Source: Gemmatimonadota bacterium
Lineage (GTDB): Bacteria > Latescibacterota > UBA2968 > UBA8231
Direction of reading: 5' to 3'
Length of the DNA stretch: 34,565 nucleotides
Assembly (NCBI GenBank): GCA_028875345.1
Contig: JAPPEG010000102.1
Coordinates: 1-34,565, forward strand
Part shown: piece by piece, positions 25,483 to 34,084 of the stretch
How the letters are laid out: every line of letters starts with the position of its first letter
How positions within the stretch are numbered: position 1 is the stretch's first letter
Notes under the pieces: model-generated
Told to the model about the DNA's origin: nothing
Seen by the model: the letters and a program-made list of their open reading frames with translations, nothing else
Database searches by the model: none
Made by a program: the position numbers and the translations under genes

Positions 25483-28275
25483 ATGGGCAGAACTAGGGGG
25501 ATACCCGCGTGGCTGGTCCTCTTTGCACTGGTATTGCCAGCGACCGAGGCAATCGGCCAGTCGCCGGACCGTCGTTTCGGGACCCAGCGCGGTGCCCAAC
25601 TCACCTTTGAGCCGCGCGGTCCGGGCGTCCTCTTCGATGCGCTCGATCCGGCGCTCAAGAAATGGTACGTGCCGCAGGAGCTATACGTCGATTACGGCTT
25701 TCGCCAGTGGGAGTACTCGAATTACGCCAGAGACTTATACCAGCGCTACGTCAACACCAACCGCCAGGGCGGGCCGTTTTACGACCTGTACGGGAACTAC
25801 CAGACTTGGGGCTGGCTGGTTTTCGACTGGAACCAGACGCAACCGGGCCAATTTGGTTCGTCGATATACAAAGATCCTAGGTTCAATTCGTGGTTCAACG
25901 CCGTTACGGTCTCTGCTGATTCGCGCGATCAGTACTACCTAGCGATAACCATTGGCGAGCGCATCCGCACCGCCCTGACCCCACTGACCTTTTCGAAGCC
26001 GCGTTTCAACGGCATTCAGATGGACTTTGCTGCGGACAAATACGAGGCGACGCTGTTGTTCTCCCGCGCCAGCGAGGCGATCCTCGGCACCACCCCCGAG
26101 CGCCAGCCCAACGTCTCGACCAACGCGACCAATATGATGGGGGGGCGGGCGACGGTGCAGGTGGGGGATTTTGTCAAGGTCGGCGCGACTATGGTCAATG
26201 CCCACCATTCGCAGACGCTGGCCGAGGCGTTTGAACGCAACCCGTTCATCGGCACCTTGGGGGCCGGGCAAGGCAGCGACCCGATTCGGGTCCTCGCTGT
26301 GGTGCTGAGCGACGATTCCCCAGAAGACGGCCAGGGCGGTGCCGCGTTGTTTGCCCACGACATCATCATTACTGCCGAGGATTTTGACACCAAGAAGCGC
26401 ACGAAATTCCGCTTGCGGGAGGTGGTAGCCGATCCGACCAAATGGCCGGTGATTACCGGCGGCTTCCCCCGGGAGGGTTTTTTGGCCGCCGACGGCGAGG
26501 AACAAATCGTTATCAACTACGACTTCACTGACTTGGCGTACATTGGCCCGCGGCCGACGGAGATCGTCGATATCCAGTTCGATCTCGTGGTGGCCAACGA
26601 CTACAAGATCCAGGTGTGGTCGGATCGCCAGATTGGACGCGGTAGCTTGCCTAGCCCGCCGCTTACGGGTTTGGATTTGGCGCAAGCGGGTGCCGTGTTG
26701 TTCGATGTCCGCAGCGCCGCCGGCAATGTGACGGATAATTCAAACCAACAGCGCGTGGTCTTTGACTACGGACTGCCATCGGCCAACATGGTGTTTGGAT
26801 TTACCATGGAAGTGTTGCAATTGATGGGCTTTGACGCCTATGCTGAGTACGACATTAATCGCGATTATACCCAGTACCCCAACCTCACGCTCGCCAACGC
26901 GGATCGCAACCTGCGCACCCACGCCCGCGACGCCGCGGCTTGGATGATCAACGTTTCCAAGCAGGCCTATCCGTTCTTCTTGTTCGGCGAGGCCTTCAGC
27001 ATGGACCCCGACTACTCGACGACGGCGTTTATCGTCGATTCAGGCGGCAACGTGTACTACGACGACACACGCACCTCAATGTATGAGTTTGTCGATGACA
27101 ACGACGACCAAGACCGCACGCCCGATTGGAGCCGCTGGGGGCAGGGCGGCCCCGATGCGATCGTCTTCCCTGGTTGGGACGAAAACAACGACTTCGTCTC
27201 GGACTTCAACCAAAACGACAATATCTCGCTGAGTAATCGCATCCCGGATTACGAGGAGCCATTTTTTCGCTACAACGTTGATCGGCCCGAATTCCTCTTT
27301 GGCATCGACCTCAACAACAACAACTGGATCGATCGGTTTGAAAACGACGACTTGCCCGACTACCCCTATCGCCGGAATCACCGGGGCTACAATGTCTATG
27401 TCGGCCAACACCTGACGCCGGAGGCGCGATTGACGGTGGGGCGGCTGCGCGAGGACGAGATCTCCTCCAACCGCCGCAGCCACGCGACCTACGGCGTTTT
27501 CACGTATGACCGCGACCATCCGCAATGGGGCCGCTTGCGGTTTTTCAATTCGCTGAAAAAGGTCGCGGACAATATCCCCGACGTTCGCCGCGAGCCGACG
27601 CTATACCTGCAGACGGTCTCGCTAGCTCTTGTCGAGGACATCCTGCCGGCCAGAGACACTTGGGTTAATGACAGCTACGTGCAGTTCGATTACGAACCGG
27701 TCAAAAAGCTGAACGTGATCAACAAATTTAAATACAGCCTCTTCAGCCAGCGCGGTGAGGCGTTCAAAAGCGGCGATGCTCCTATTCTCAATGAAAGCTC
27801 GCAGTTTCTGGGTTTGATCAATAAGGCGGATTACACCCGCAAGATTGGCCAGTTCGTGCTGCAACCCAAGGTGAAAAGCGAATACCTCAATCAGACGGCC
27901 TTTTTGCAGGCCGATTCCGACCGCAAGGAGTGGATGGGGATCGGCATTTTGCAGGCGCGGCTGCCGGTGTTGAACAACTCCTTCCTCGAAAGCGGAGTGG
28001 AGTATTCGGTTTTCCGCGAACTGGTCTTGGACGAGAACGCCTTGCTGGACGACGGCCCGACTCAAGACACGGGCGATTTCCGCAACTTGGTCTTGGCCGT
28101 GCAGTGGACGACCCTCGGACACTACCTCGGCTACAAGCTCACCACTCAGTTTGGCGTTAGCTATACCAAGCGGTGGGACGAGGCCGTGGTGTTGAGTGCT
28201 GATGGCCTTGTGAAGCAGAGCGAGAGCCGCTCCTTTGGCACTAGTTTTATCTCGGTGTACGCCGGTGTAGAATGA
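25483..28275 (+). CDS. Large secreted or outer-membrane beta-rich protein, copy 1
   Basis: I do not recognise a named family. The 930-residue product has a signal peptide (WLVLFALVLPATEAIGQ) and alternating polar/hydrophobic beta-strand-like segments throughout. Conserved features shared with the next gene are WYVPQELYVDYG, SWFNAVTVSAD, RFNGIQMDFAAD, VVFDYGLPSA, DDSPEDG and the EF-hand-like loop DLNNNNWIDRFE at 609-620. It ends in SFISVYAGVE. The size, the tandem copy, export and the beta pattern would suit an outer-membrane barrel or cell-surface fibre. The ATG at 25483 has GGAGG six bases upstream. The next gene overlaps by ATGA, so the two are translated together. The absence of a typical terminal aromatic residue argues against a classical porin. 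Confidence 0.68.
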   Translation: MGRTRGIPAWLVLFALVLPATEAIGQSPDRRFGTQRGAQLTFEPRGPGVLFDALDPALKKWYVPQELYVDYGFRQWEYSNYARDLYQRYVNTNRQGGPFYDLYGNYQTWGWLVFDWNQTQPGQFGSSIYKDPRFNSWFNAVTVSADSRDQYYLAITIGERIRTALTPLTFSKPRFNGIQMDFAADKYEATLLFSRASEAILGTTPERQPNVSTNATNMMGGRATVQVGDFVKVGATMVNAHHSQTLAEAFERNPFIGTLGAGQGSDPIRVLAVVLSDDSPEDGQGGAALFAHDIIITAEDFDTKKRTKFRLREVVADPTKWPVITGGFPREGFLAADGEEQIVINYDFTDLAYIGPRPTEIVDIQFDLVVANDYKIQVWSDRQIGRGSLPSPPLTGLDLAQAGAVLFDVRSAAGNVTDNSNQQRVVFDYGLPSANMVFGFTMEVLQLMGFDAYAEYDINRDYTQYPNLTLANADRNLRTHARDAAAWMINVSKQAYPFFLFGEAFSMDPDYSTTAFIVDSGGNVYYDDTRTSMYEFVDDNDDQDRTPDWSRWGQGGPDAIVFPGWDENNDFVSDFNQNDNISLSNRIPDYEEPFFRYNVDRPEFLFGIDLNNNNWIDRFENDDLPDYPYRRNHRGYNVYVGQHLTPEARLTVGRLREDEISSNRRSHATYGVFTYDRDHPQWGRLRFFNSLKKVADNIPDVRREPTLYLQTVSLALVEDILPARDTWVNDSYVQFDYEPVKKLNVINKFKYSLFSQRGEAFKSGDAPILNESSQFLGLINKADYTRKIGQFVLQPKVKSEYLNQTAFLQADSDRKEWMGIGILQARLPVLNNSFLESGVEYSVFRELVLDENALLDDGPTQDTGDFRNLVLAVQWTTLGHYLGYKLTTQFGVSYTKRWDEAVVLSADGLVKQSESRSFGTSFISVYAGVE

Positions 28276-31106
28276 CGCGACGCAATCCAATAATGGGGAC
28301 GCGCATGCGGTGGGCAGCGATTTGCTTGCTGGCCGGGCTGGTGCCGGCGAGTGCCCAGCCCGATTACGGCAACCGCTTGGGGACCAACGAGGAGGACCGG
28401 GTTTCCTATTATGCCTCCGGCCCACTCATGCAGCAGGCGGCGTTCGTGCCCGCGTTGAAGCGCTGGTACATGCCGCAGGAAATCGTCTCCGAATACCGCT
28501 GGCAGTGGGAGTACACCAATTACGCCAGGGATCCCTACCGGCGCTACTTTTCTCCTGGGCAGGAAGGCGACTATTTCTACGATCTGTACGGGCGCTACTT
28601 GACCAAGGGTTGGCTGGTGTACGACTGGCGGCAGCGGCAGCCGACTAGCTCGGGAGGCTCGGGCCTGCTCAAGCCGTCCGGGCGCTATGATTCGTGGTTC
28701 AGCAACCTGCTCATCGCCACCGATACCAAGGGCCAGCACTATTTGGGGGTGACCATCGGCGACCTGATCAACACCACGCTAACGCCGATGACGTTCCGCA
28801 AAACTCGCTTCAACGGGGTGCAGTTCGACTATGCTGCCGACCGCTTGGCCGCTACCGTGCTGATGTCGCGGATCAGTTTGCCGGTGCATCAGATCGCCCC
28901 GGGCGTGCGCGTCCCCATCGTCACCGAGAACTTTACCAACCTGCTCGGCCTCCGAAGCGAGTGGAAGGTTCTCGACGCCCTGCGCTTGGGCGCGACCTTT
29001 GTCAACGCCCACAACGACCGATCGCAATCCGACCGCGGCGGCAATCCCTTCAAGGGCAAGCTGACTAACGGCCAACTGGAAAATCGCATCAACTGGATCA
29101 TCGTCCGCATAACGGACGACTCACCCGAGGACGGCGTGGGCGGCCCTACGGTTTTCAACCAAGATATTGAGGTGCATACTCAGATCGGTGGCCGCGACAC
29201 CGTGCTGGTAGGCAGTCAGCTTGGCTTTTTGCCGCAGGTGGAGGGGGGAACCACGCGCAATGGCTTTCCCGTTGCCGAAGGAGTTGGCAGCGAGGGCGAG
29301 ATTACCTATCGGTACAATTTCTCTTCGGAAGACTCAGCAGTGATGGCGCTGGAAGACATCATCGACGATGCCGACTTGGTCAACAATATCACTGCGGTGA
29401 AGTTCCGCTTCCTGCTCAACAACGACTACCGGATCGATGTCACCTCGGATGTCCAGACCGACAACGAACCTTTGGGGGCTCAGTCCAAGTTTTTAAACGT
29501 GGTGCGAGCAGACGGCAATGTCCAAGACAATTCCAATCAGCGATGGGTTGTCTTCGACTACGGCCTGCCGACGGCGACCCAGGTCTTCGGCTTTAGCTTC
29601 GAGGTCAGCGATTGGGCGGGTTTTCGGATGTACGGCGAGTACAATGTCAACCACCAGTTCCGGCAGTACCCCAACATCGCTCGGCAGACGCACCACAGTG
29701 CGTCCGGCGTGTTGGGGGATGAGTCGGCCACGGGTTGGATGGTCAACGTCGCCAGAGAATTCTACCCCTTCTTCTTGTTCGGCGAGGCGTTTAGCATGGA
29801 TGCCGAGTACAACACCACGTCGTTTCTCGTCGATCAGGGCGGACGGATCAATTACAGCGACGACGAAGAGGCGCGGTCGGAATTTCTCTACGACTTGGTC
29901 GATGACAACGACGACAACGACATCCGCCTCGACCAGCGGCGCGACAAGGAGGGGCTAGCCGACGGAGCGGTGTTCCCCGGTCTCGACGAAAACAACGACT
30001 TTATTTCTGATTTCAACCAGAATAACACGCCAGTGCGCCCCAATTTCATGCCCGACTACGAAGAGCAGTTCCTGCGCCACTACGTCGATCGGCCGGAATT
30101 TGTCTTCGCCATCGACTTGAACAACAATGGTTGGGGAGAGCGCTTTGAAAACGACGACGAGCCGGATTATCCCTATAAGCGCGACCGGCGCGGGTACAAC
30201 GCCTACTTGGGGGCGTGGCTGACGCCGGAGTTGAAGTGGATGGCGGGGCAGGAGCAAGTGCAGCGCTTGTCCACTGGCGCAAAGAATCTGACTCGCTACG
30301 CTTTGTTGGCCTATGAGCGCAATTTCCCGACGGTGGGAAATGTTGCCTTTTACAACATGTTCAAGTCGGTGCAGGACGATATCGCCGATGACGTAGTTCA
30401 GTGGGTGACGGCCCGGCCCGAGCTAGGCCGGCCGCTGGATTCGCCGGGGTCGATGCAGCCGGTCATGGATCCGCTGGCAATGCGCGACGCCGTCGTCAAT
30501 CGGCTGTGGGCTGGTTTCACCGGCAAGACCTACAAGGGCATCAATAGCGAAGGCAAGTTCATCCACGAATTCATTCGGCAGCGCGACGCCAATGCCCGCG
30601 ACCGGGCTGGCCGCAAGATCGCCCGCAACACGCGGCGACTGGGGCTGATCAACCGCATAGATTACCAGTTCTCGCTGGGCCGACTGACGGTGCAACCGCG
30701 CTTCAAACACGAACTCTTCATGGACGACACGCCCTACAATATCAGCCGCCTAACCAGCGCCTCGACGGCCGAGCGCCAAGACTGGAGCGGGATCTCCTCG
30801 CTCTTACTGCGGCGTTCCTTTTTGAACCACGTATCGCTGCAGTTAGGCGTCGAGCATCTGATCTTCCGCGATTTTATACAGGACGAGACGGCCGCTGCTG
30901 GTTTGCGCGTCGGGGATATGACCGGGGATTTCAACGAAACTTCGCTCGCCGTGCAGTTTTCCATCGACAAGCCGTATCTGGGCTATACTCTGCAAACCCT
31001 GATGGGGATAAGGGTGAGCAGACGCTATCTGGAGCGTTTTGAACAGCCAAGTGCTCGGGAGACGGGCGCTCTCTCCTTCGTGACGGTATATGGCAGCGTC
31101 CGCTAG
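28272..31106 (+). CDS. Large secreted or outer-membrane beta-rich protein, copy 2
   Basis: The 944-residue product is a tandem paralogue of the preceding gene, with WYMPQEIVSEY, SWFSNLLIATD, RFNGVQFDYAAD, VVFDYGLPTA and DDSPEDG at matching places. Its loop DLNNNGWGERFE at 615-626 fits the 12-residue EF-hand pattern D-x-N-x-N-G-x-x-E-x-x-E. Signal peptide: AAICLLAGLVPASAQ. The end SFVTVYGSVR matches SFISVYAGVE of copy 1. Further ATGs at residues 8 and 12 are possible, but the ATGA overlap at 28272 favours coupling. As for copy 1, calcium binding and a surface or outer-membrane location are inferred from composition and motifs. Identity between the two looks well above chance throughout, not just in the loops, pointing to a gene duplication. 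Confidence 0.68.
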   Translation: MTRRNPIMGTRMRWAAICLLAGLVPASAQPDYGNRLGTNEEDRVSYYASGPLMQQAAFVPALKRWYMPQEIVSEYRWQWEYTNYARDPYRRYFSPGQEGDYFYDLYGRYLTKGWLVYDWRQRQPTSSGGSGLLKPSGRYDSWFSNLLIATDTKGQHYLGVTIGDLINTTLTPMTFRKTRFNGVQFDYAADRLAATVLMSRISLPVHQIAPGVRVPIVTENFTNLLGLRSEWKVLDALRLGATFVNAHNDRSQSDRGGNPFKGKLTNGQLENRINWIIVRITDDSPEDGVGGPTVFNQDIEVHTQIGGRDTVLVGSQLGFLPQVEGGTTRNGFPVAEGVGSEGEITYRYNFSSEDSAVMALEDIIDDADLVNNITAVKFRFLLNNDYRIDVTSDVQTDNEPLGAQSKFLNVVRADGNVQDNSNQRWVVFDYGLPTATQVFGFSFEVSDWAGFRMYGEYNVNHQFRQYPNIARQTHHSASGVLGDESATGWMVNVAREFYPFFLFGEAFSMDAEYNTTSFLVDQGGRINYSDDEEARSEFLYDLVDDNDDNDIRLDQRRDKEGLADGAVFPGLDENNDFISDFNQNNTPVRPNFMPDYEEQFLRHYVDRPEFVFAIDLNNNGWGERFENDDEPDYPYKRDRRGYNAYLGAWLTPELKWMAGQEQVQRLSTGAKNLTRYALLAYERNFPTVGNVAFYNMFKSVQDDIADDVVQWVTARPELGRPLDSPGSMQPVMDPLAMRDAVVNRLWAGFTGKTYKGINSEGKFIHEFIRQRDANARDRAGRKIARNTRRLGLINRIDYQFSLGRLTVQPRFKHELFMDDTPYNISRLTSASTAERQDWSGISSLLLRRSFLNHVSLQLGVEHLIFRDFIQDETAAAGLRVGDMTGDFNETSLAVQFSIDKPYLGYTLQTLMGIRVSRRYLERFEQPSARETGALSFVTVYGSVR

Positions 31107-31171
31107 CGCCTGCTGGTCGCCGTGTCGCAGTTTAATCTATTCCACCTAAAAATTGTGAGTTTACTAAGTCT

Positions 31172-32878
31172 ATGAAAGCGTACCTGTCCTTGGTTTGTAG
31201 TGGAATTCTCCTAGCACTTGTGGGCTGTGCAAAAGATGCCGAGGAACTGGAAGACCCCGTTTTGGCCGAAGTGGGAGACCGCCGGATAACAGCCTCCCAA
31301 CTGATCGACTTTGAACAGCGCTTGCCAGCGCAGCTAAAGACGAAGAAGTCCGGCTTAGACGGCTACCGCGACTATTTACAGACAGTCATCGACAAGGAGA
31401 TTTTCCTCCAAGAAGCGATCAAAAGGGGACTCGACGAGGCGCCGGAGGTGGCGCAGAAGCTACAGCGGGAAAAAGCCGAGCGGATATTGAGCCTGTTGTT
31501 CGAGCGCGAATTTCTCGCCAAAGTCCACGTCGATGAGCAGGAGTTGCGGGTGGCTTACGAGGCTGCGGACAAGGAGCGCGAGGTCAAGCTGCGCCTGATC
31601 ATCGTCGACACCCAGGCAGAAGCCGAGGAGATCGGGCAAAGCCTTGCCGACGGCCGGGATTTTGCCGAACTGGCGCACAGCCGATCTCAGCACAAATCGA
31701 CGGCACCACAAGGTGGGGAACTGGACGGCTACCTGCCCCCCAAACGCATCCCGGTCTATCTGCAAGAATACATAAACGCGCTTGCGGTCGGCGAGTACTC
31801 CGAGCCGATTCGCCTGCCCAATGACCAGTTCGGGATCTATCAAGTCATGCACGCCCGGCCCGTGAGTTTTGCCACCGCGAGCAACGAACTGGAGGCCAAG
31901 CTGCGAGAGGAAAAGACGACCGCGCTGATAGAGACATTCTTGGCGCAACTGCGAGCTGACATTGACTTGCAGGCCAACGCCGAGACCTTGCACCAGTTAC
32001 AGCAATGGGTCGCGGCAGGGCGCAGAGAGTACGCCGAGGCAGAGCGTGCAGCGGGGCTCTTTCAATTTCGCGGTGGCAGCGTCACGGTGGGCGATTTCTG
32101 GGATTACGCCGAAGAGTTGAAGATGGGCTTTTCAGGCGACATTGCCGAGTCGGTGCGTTGGTTTGCCGAGGACGTGTTGCTGCCCCGCACCTTGTTCCTG
32201 CACGTGGCCTATGAAAGGGGGATTGATCGCGAAGAGCAGATTGTGCGCTGGTATGAGCGCCGCAAAGACGCGCTGTTGCTGTTGGCACTTAGGCAGACGG
32301 CGGTCAAGGACCAGGTCGAGATCGAGCCGGAGGCGGTCAGGAAATTATACGACGAGCGGCCCGAGTTATTCACGGCACCGGAGGAGGTCACGCTGCAGGA
32401 GATCATGGTGCAAACCCGGGAAGAGGCCGTGGAGATCAAGTCGAGAATCGAGGCGGGTGAGGATATGGGGGCACTCGCCGACGAATACACCTTACGGACG
32501 GCAGGCAAGGGTGCGCAGGGCACATTCCACATCCACGCCTTTGAACAATCCTTTTATCCAGAATTGATCGACGTGGTGCGCAGTGTCGAGGTCGGTCGGT
32601 TGTACGGCCCGCTAGCGGTGACGGCACAGGCCGCCCAAGTGGTCGGACCGGAGGCCATGCCTCGGGGCGGTGAGTACTATTCGGTGTTCAAGGTGCTGAA
32701 GTCGAATTTTGGCAGTGCTCCCGAGCCTTTCGACACCGCGGCGAAACGGGCACGGGCGCTGTTGAAGCGCGCCGAGGAAAGCCGCTTGGCGGATGCGTTT
32801 TTGATGGGGCTGCGGCGGGACTACGAAGATAGGATCGTCGTTTACGAAGACCACCTCGAAGCAGTCTTACCCCAGTAA
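31172..32878 (+). CDS. Lipoprotein with two parvulin-type peptidyl-prolyl isomerase domains
   Basis: The 568-residue product has a lipoprotein signal peptide with lipobox LVGC (Cys19) and no Asp at position +2, favouring outer-membrane sorting. A SurA/PrsA-like helical N-domain is followed by a parvulin-like domain at about 135-235 (FAELAHSRSQHKSTAPQGGE, then GEYSEPIRLPNDQFGIYQV) and a second, divergent one at about 403-508 (LQEIMVQTREEA, GKGAQGTFHIHAF). The GGELG-type signature at residue ~190 is recognisable in the first. Such proteins help envelope proteins fold after export. Its position directly behind two large exported proteins suggests they are its clients. No good Shine-Dalgarno is seen before the ATG at 31172. 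Confidence 0.8.
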   Translation: MKAYLSLVCSGILLALVGCAKDAEELEDPVLAEVGDRRITASQLIDFEQRLPAQLKTKKSGLDGYRDYLQTVIDKEIFLQEAIKRGLDEAPEVAQKLQREKAERILSLLFEREFLAKVHVDEQELRVAYEAADKEREVKLRLIIVDTQAEAEEIGQSLADGRDFAELAHSRSQHKSTAPQGGELDGYLPPKRIPVYLQEYINALAVGEYSEPIRLPNDQFGIYQVMHARPVSFATASNELEAKLREEKTTALIETFLAQLRADIDLQANAETLHQLQQWVAAGRREYAEAERAAGLFQFRGGSVTVGDFWDYAEELKMGFSGDIAESVRWFAEDVLLPRTLFLHVAYERGIDREEQIVRWYERRKDALLLLALRQTAVKDQVEIEPEAVRKLYDERPELFTAPEEVTLQEIMVQTREEAVEIKSRIEAGEDMGALADEYTLRTAGKGAQGTFHIHAFEQSFYPELIDVVRSVEVGRLYGPLAVTAQAAQVVGPEAMPRGGEYYSVFKVLKSNFGSAPEPFDTAAKRARALLKRAEESRLADAFLMGLRRDYEDRIVVYEDHLEAVLPQ

Positions 32879-32916
32879 CCACATTCTTTCCATAGATAGC
32901 TACCTAGGAGGTCTAT

Positions 32917-34068
32917 ATGAAAATCACCGATGTCGAAGTCATTCATTTTCGCACCAAACACCGCGGCCGGAGTGCTAGCTCGCGCTGGGGCTATGGCGTG
33001 TGGATTGACAACGAGGAAGTGGAAGGCACTAGTGCGATCACCAGAATTTCCACCGACGAGGGCGTCACCGGGCACATGTTGGGCGGCAACAAGGCGACCA
33101 TGGAAGGTGCCGTCAAAAACCTTCTAGTCGGTGAGGATCCCCTCAACCGCGAGAAGCTATGGCATTGGATGGATCAGATGTCCACGTTTGGCCACAGCCT
33201 CGCCGAACACGAACTCGGCGTTGTCGATTGTGCGCTGTGGGATCTGGCTGGGCAAAAAGCTGGTATACCCGTGTACCAACTTTTGGGCGGCACCCGCGAC
33301 AAGGTCGAAGCATACGCCAGCACGCACCCGAACTTGGGTGGTCCCGAGGTGTATGAAGAACTGGCGCGAGAGTGCGTAGCGCGTGGTTACAAAGCCTTCA
33401 AGGTACACGCCAACATCTGCTGGAATCCGCACACGCGGGAGCCAGCGCCGCAACTGCCGGGATTTCCCAAGGAGGATGTGGAGATTTGTCGCGCCGTGCG
33501 CGATGCCGTGGGCGACGATATCGTGCTGATGCTCGATCCGTTTGGCGTCTATACCTTGGAGGAATCGCTGTGGGTCGCGCGGGAATTGGAAGAGTTGAAC
33601 TACTACTGGTTGGAACACCCGATGGTCGAGACGCGGGTGGAGGCCTATCGCCGCTTGACGCAGCAGACCTCTATCGCCATCTGTTCCCCCGAACACGTCA
33701 AGGGCGGTCCCTTTACGCGGGCCGAGTGGCTGTTGCAGGGGGCCTGCGACATGCTGCGCATTGATGTGAATTACGGCGGCATCACTGGCTGCTGGAAGCT
33801 CATCAATTTGTGCCAGCTCTACGGTGTGCAATGTGAAATACACGGGGTGGGTGCCCCGCACGTGCATTTGGCTGCGGCCACCCCCGAAGCCACTTGCCGC
33901 TATTACGAGCGCGGTCTGTTGCGGCCCGGGCGCGATTACGACGAGAGCCCTCCGCATCTCAATCATATTGTCGATCCCTTGGACGACGAAGGGTGCGTAC
34001 ACGTGTCGCAGGAGCCGGGATTGGGGATAGCCTACAACTGGGATTATATCGATGACAACCGGGTTTGA
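32917..34068 (+). CDS. Mandelate racemase/muconate lactonizing-family enzyme (probable sugar-acid dehydratase)
   Basis: The 383-residue product has the two-domain enolase-superfamily fold. The expected chemistry residues are present with normal spacing: K162-x-H164 at the end of the second strand (FKVH), metal ligands D207 (LMLDP), E233 (YWLEHP) and E259 (CSPEH), then D283 (IDVNYGG) and H309 (EIHG). The gaps D-E-E of 26 and 26 residues match mandelate racemase. Members with this set mostly dehydrate aldonic or uronic acids. The second position being His rather than Lys is a subgroup feature and leaves the substrate unknown. AGGAGGT five bases before the ATG is a very strong ribosome binding site. 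The next gene starts 16 bases downstream, so they may be co-transcribed. Confidence 0.88.
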   Translation: MKITDVEVIHFRTKHRGRSASSRWGYGVWIDNEEVEGTSAITRISTDEGVTGHMLGGNKATMEGAVKNLLVGEDPLNREKLWHWMDQMSTFGHSLAEHELGVVDCALWDLAGQKAGIPVYQLLGGTRDKVEAYASTHPNLGGPEVYEELARECVARGYKAFKVHANICWNPHTREPAPQLPGFPKEDVEICRAVRDAVGDDIVLMLDPFGVYTLEESLWVARELEELNYYWLEHPMVETRVEAYRRLTQQTSIAICSPEHVKGGPFTRAEWLLQGACDMLRIDVNYGGITGCWKLINLCQLYGVQCEIHGVGAPHVHLAAATPEATCRYYERGLLRPGRDYDESPPHLNHIVDPLDDEGCVHVSQEPGLGIAYNWDYIDDNRV

Positions 34069-34084
34069 TCGGAGTAACCGACAG

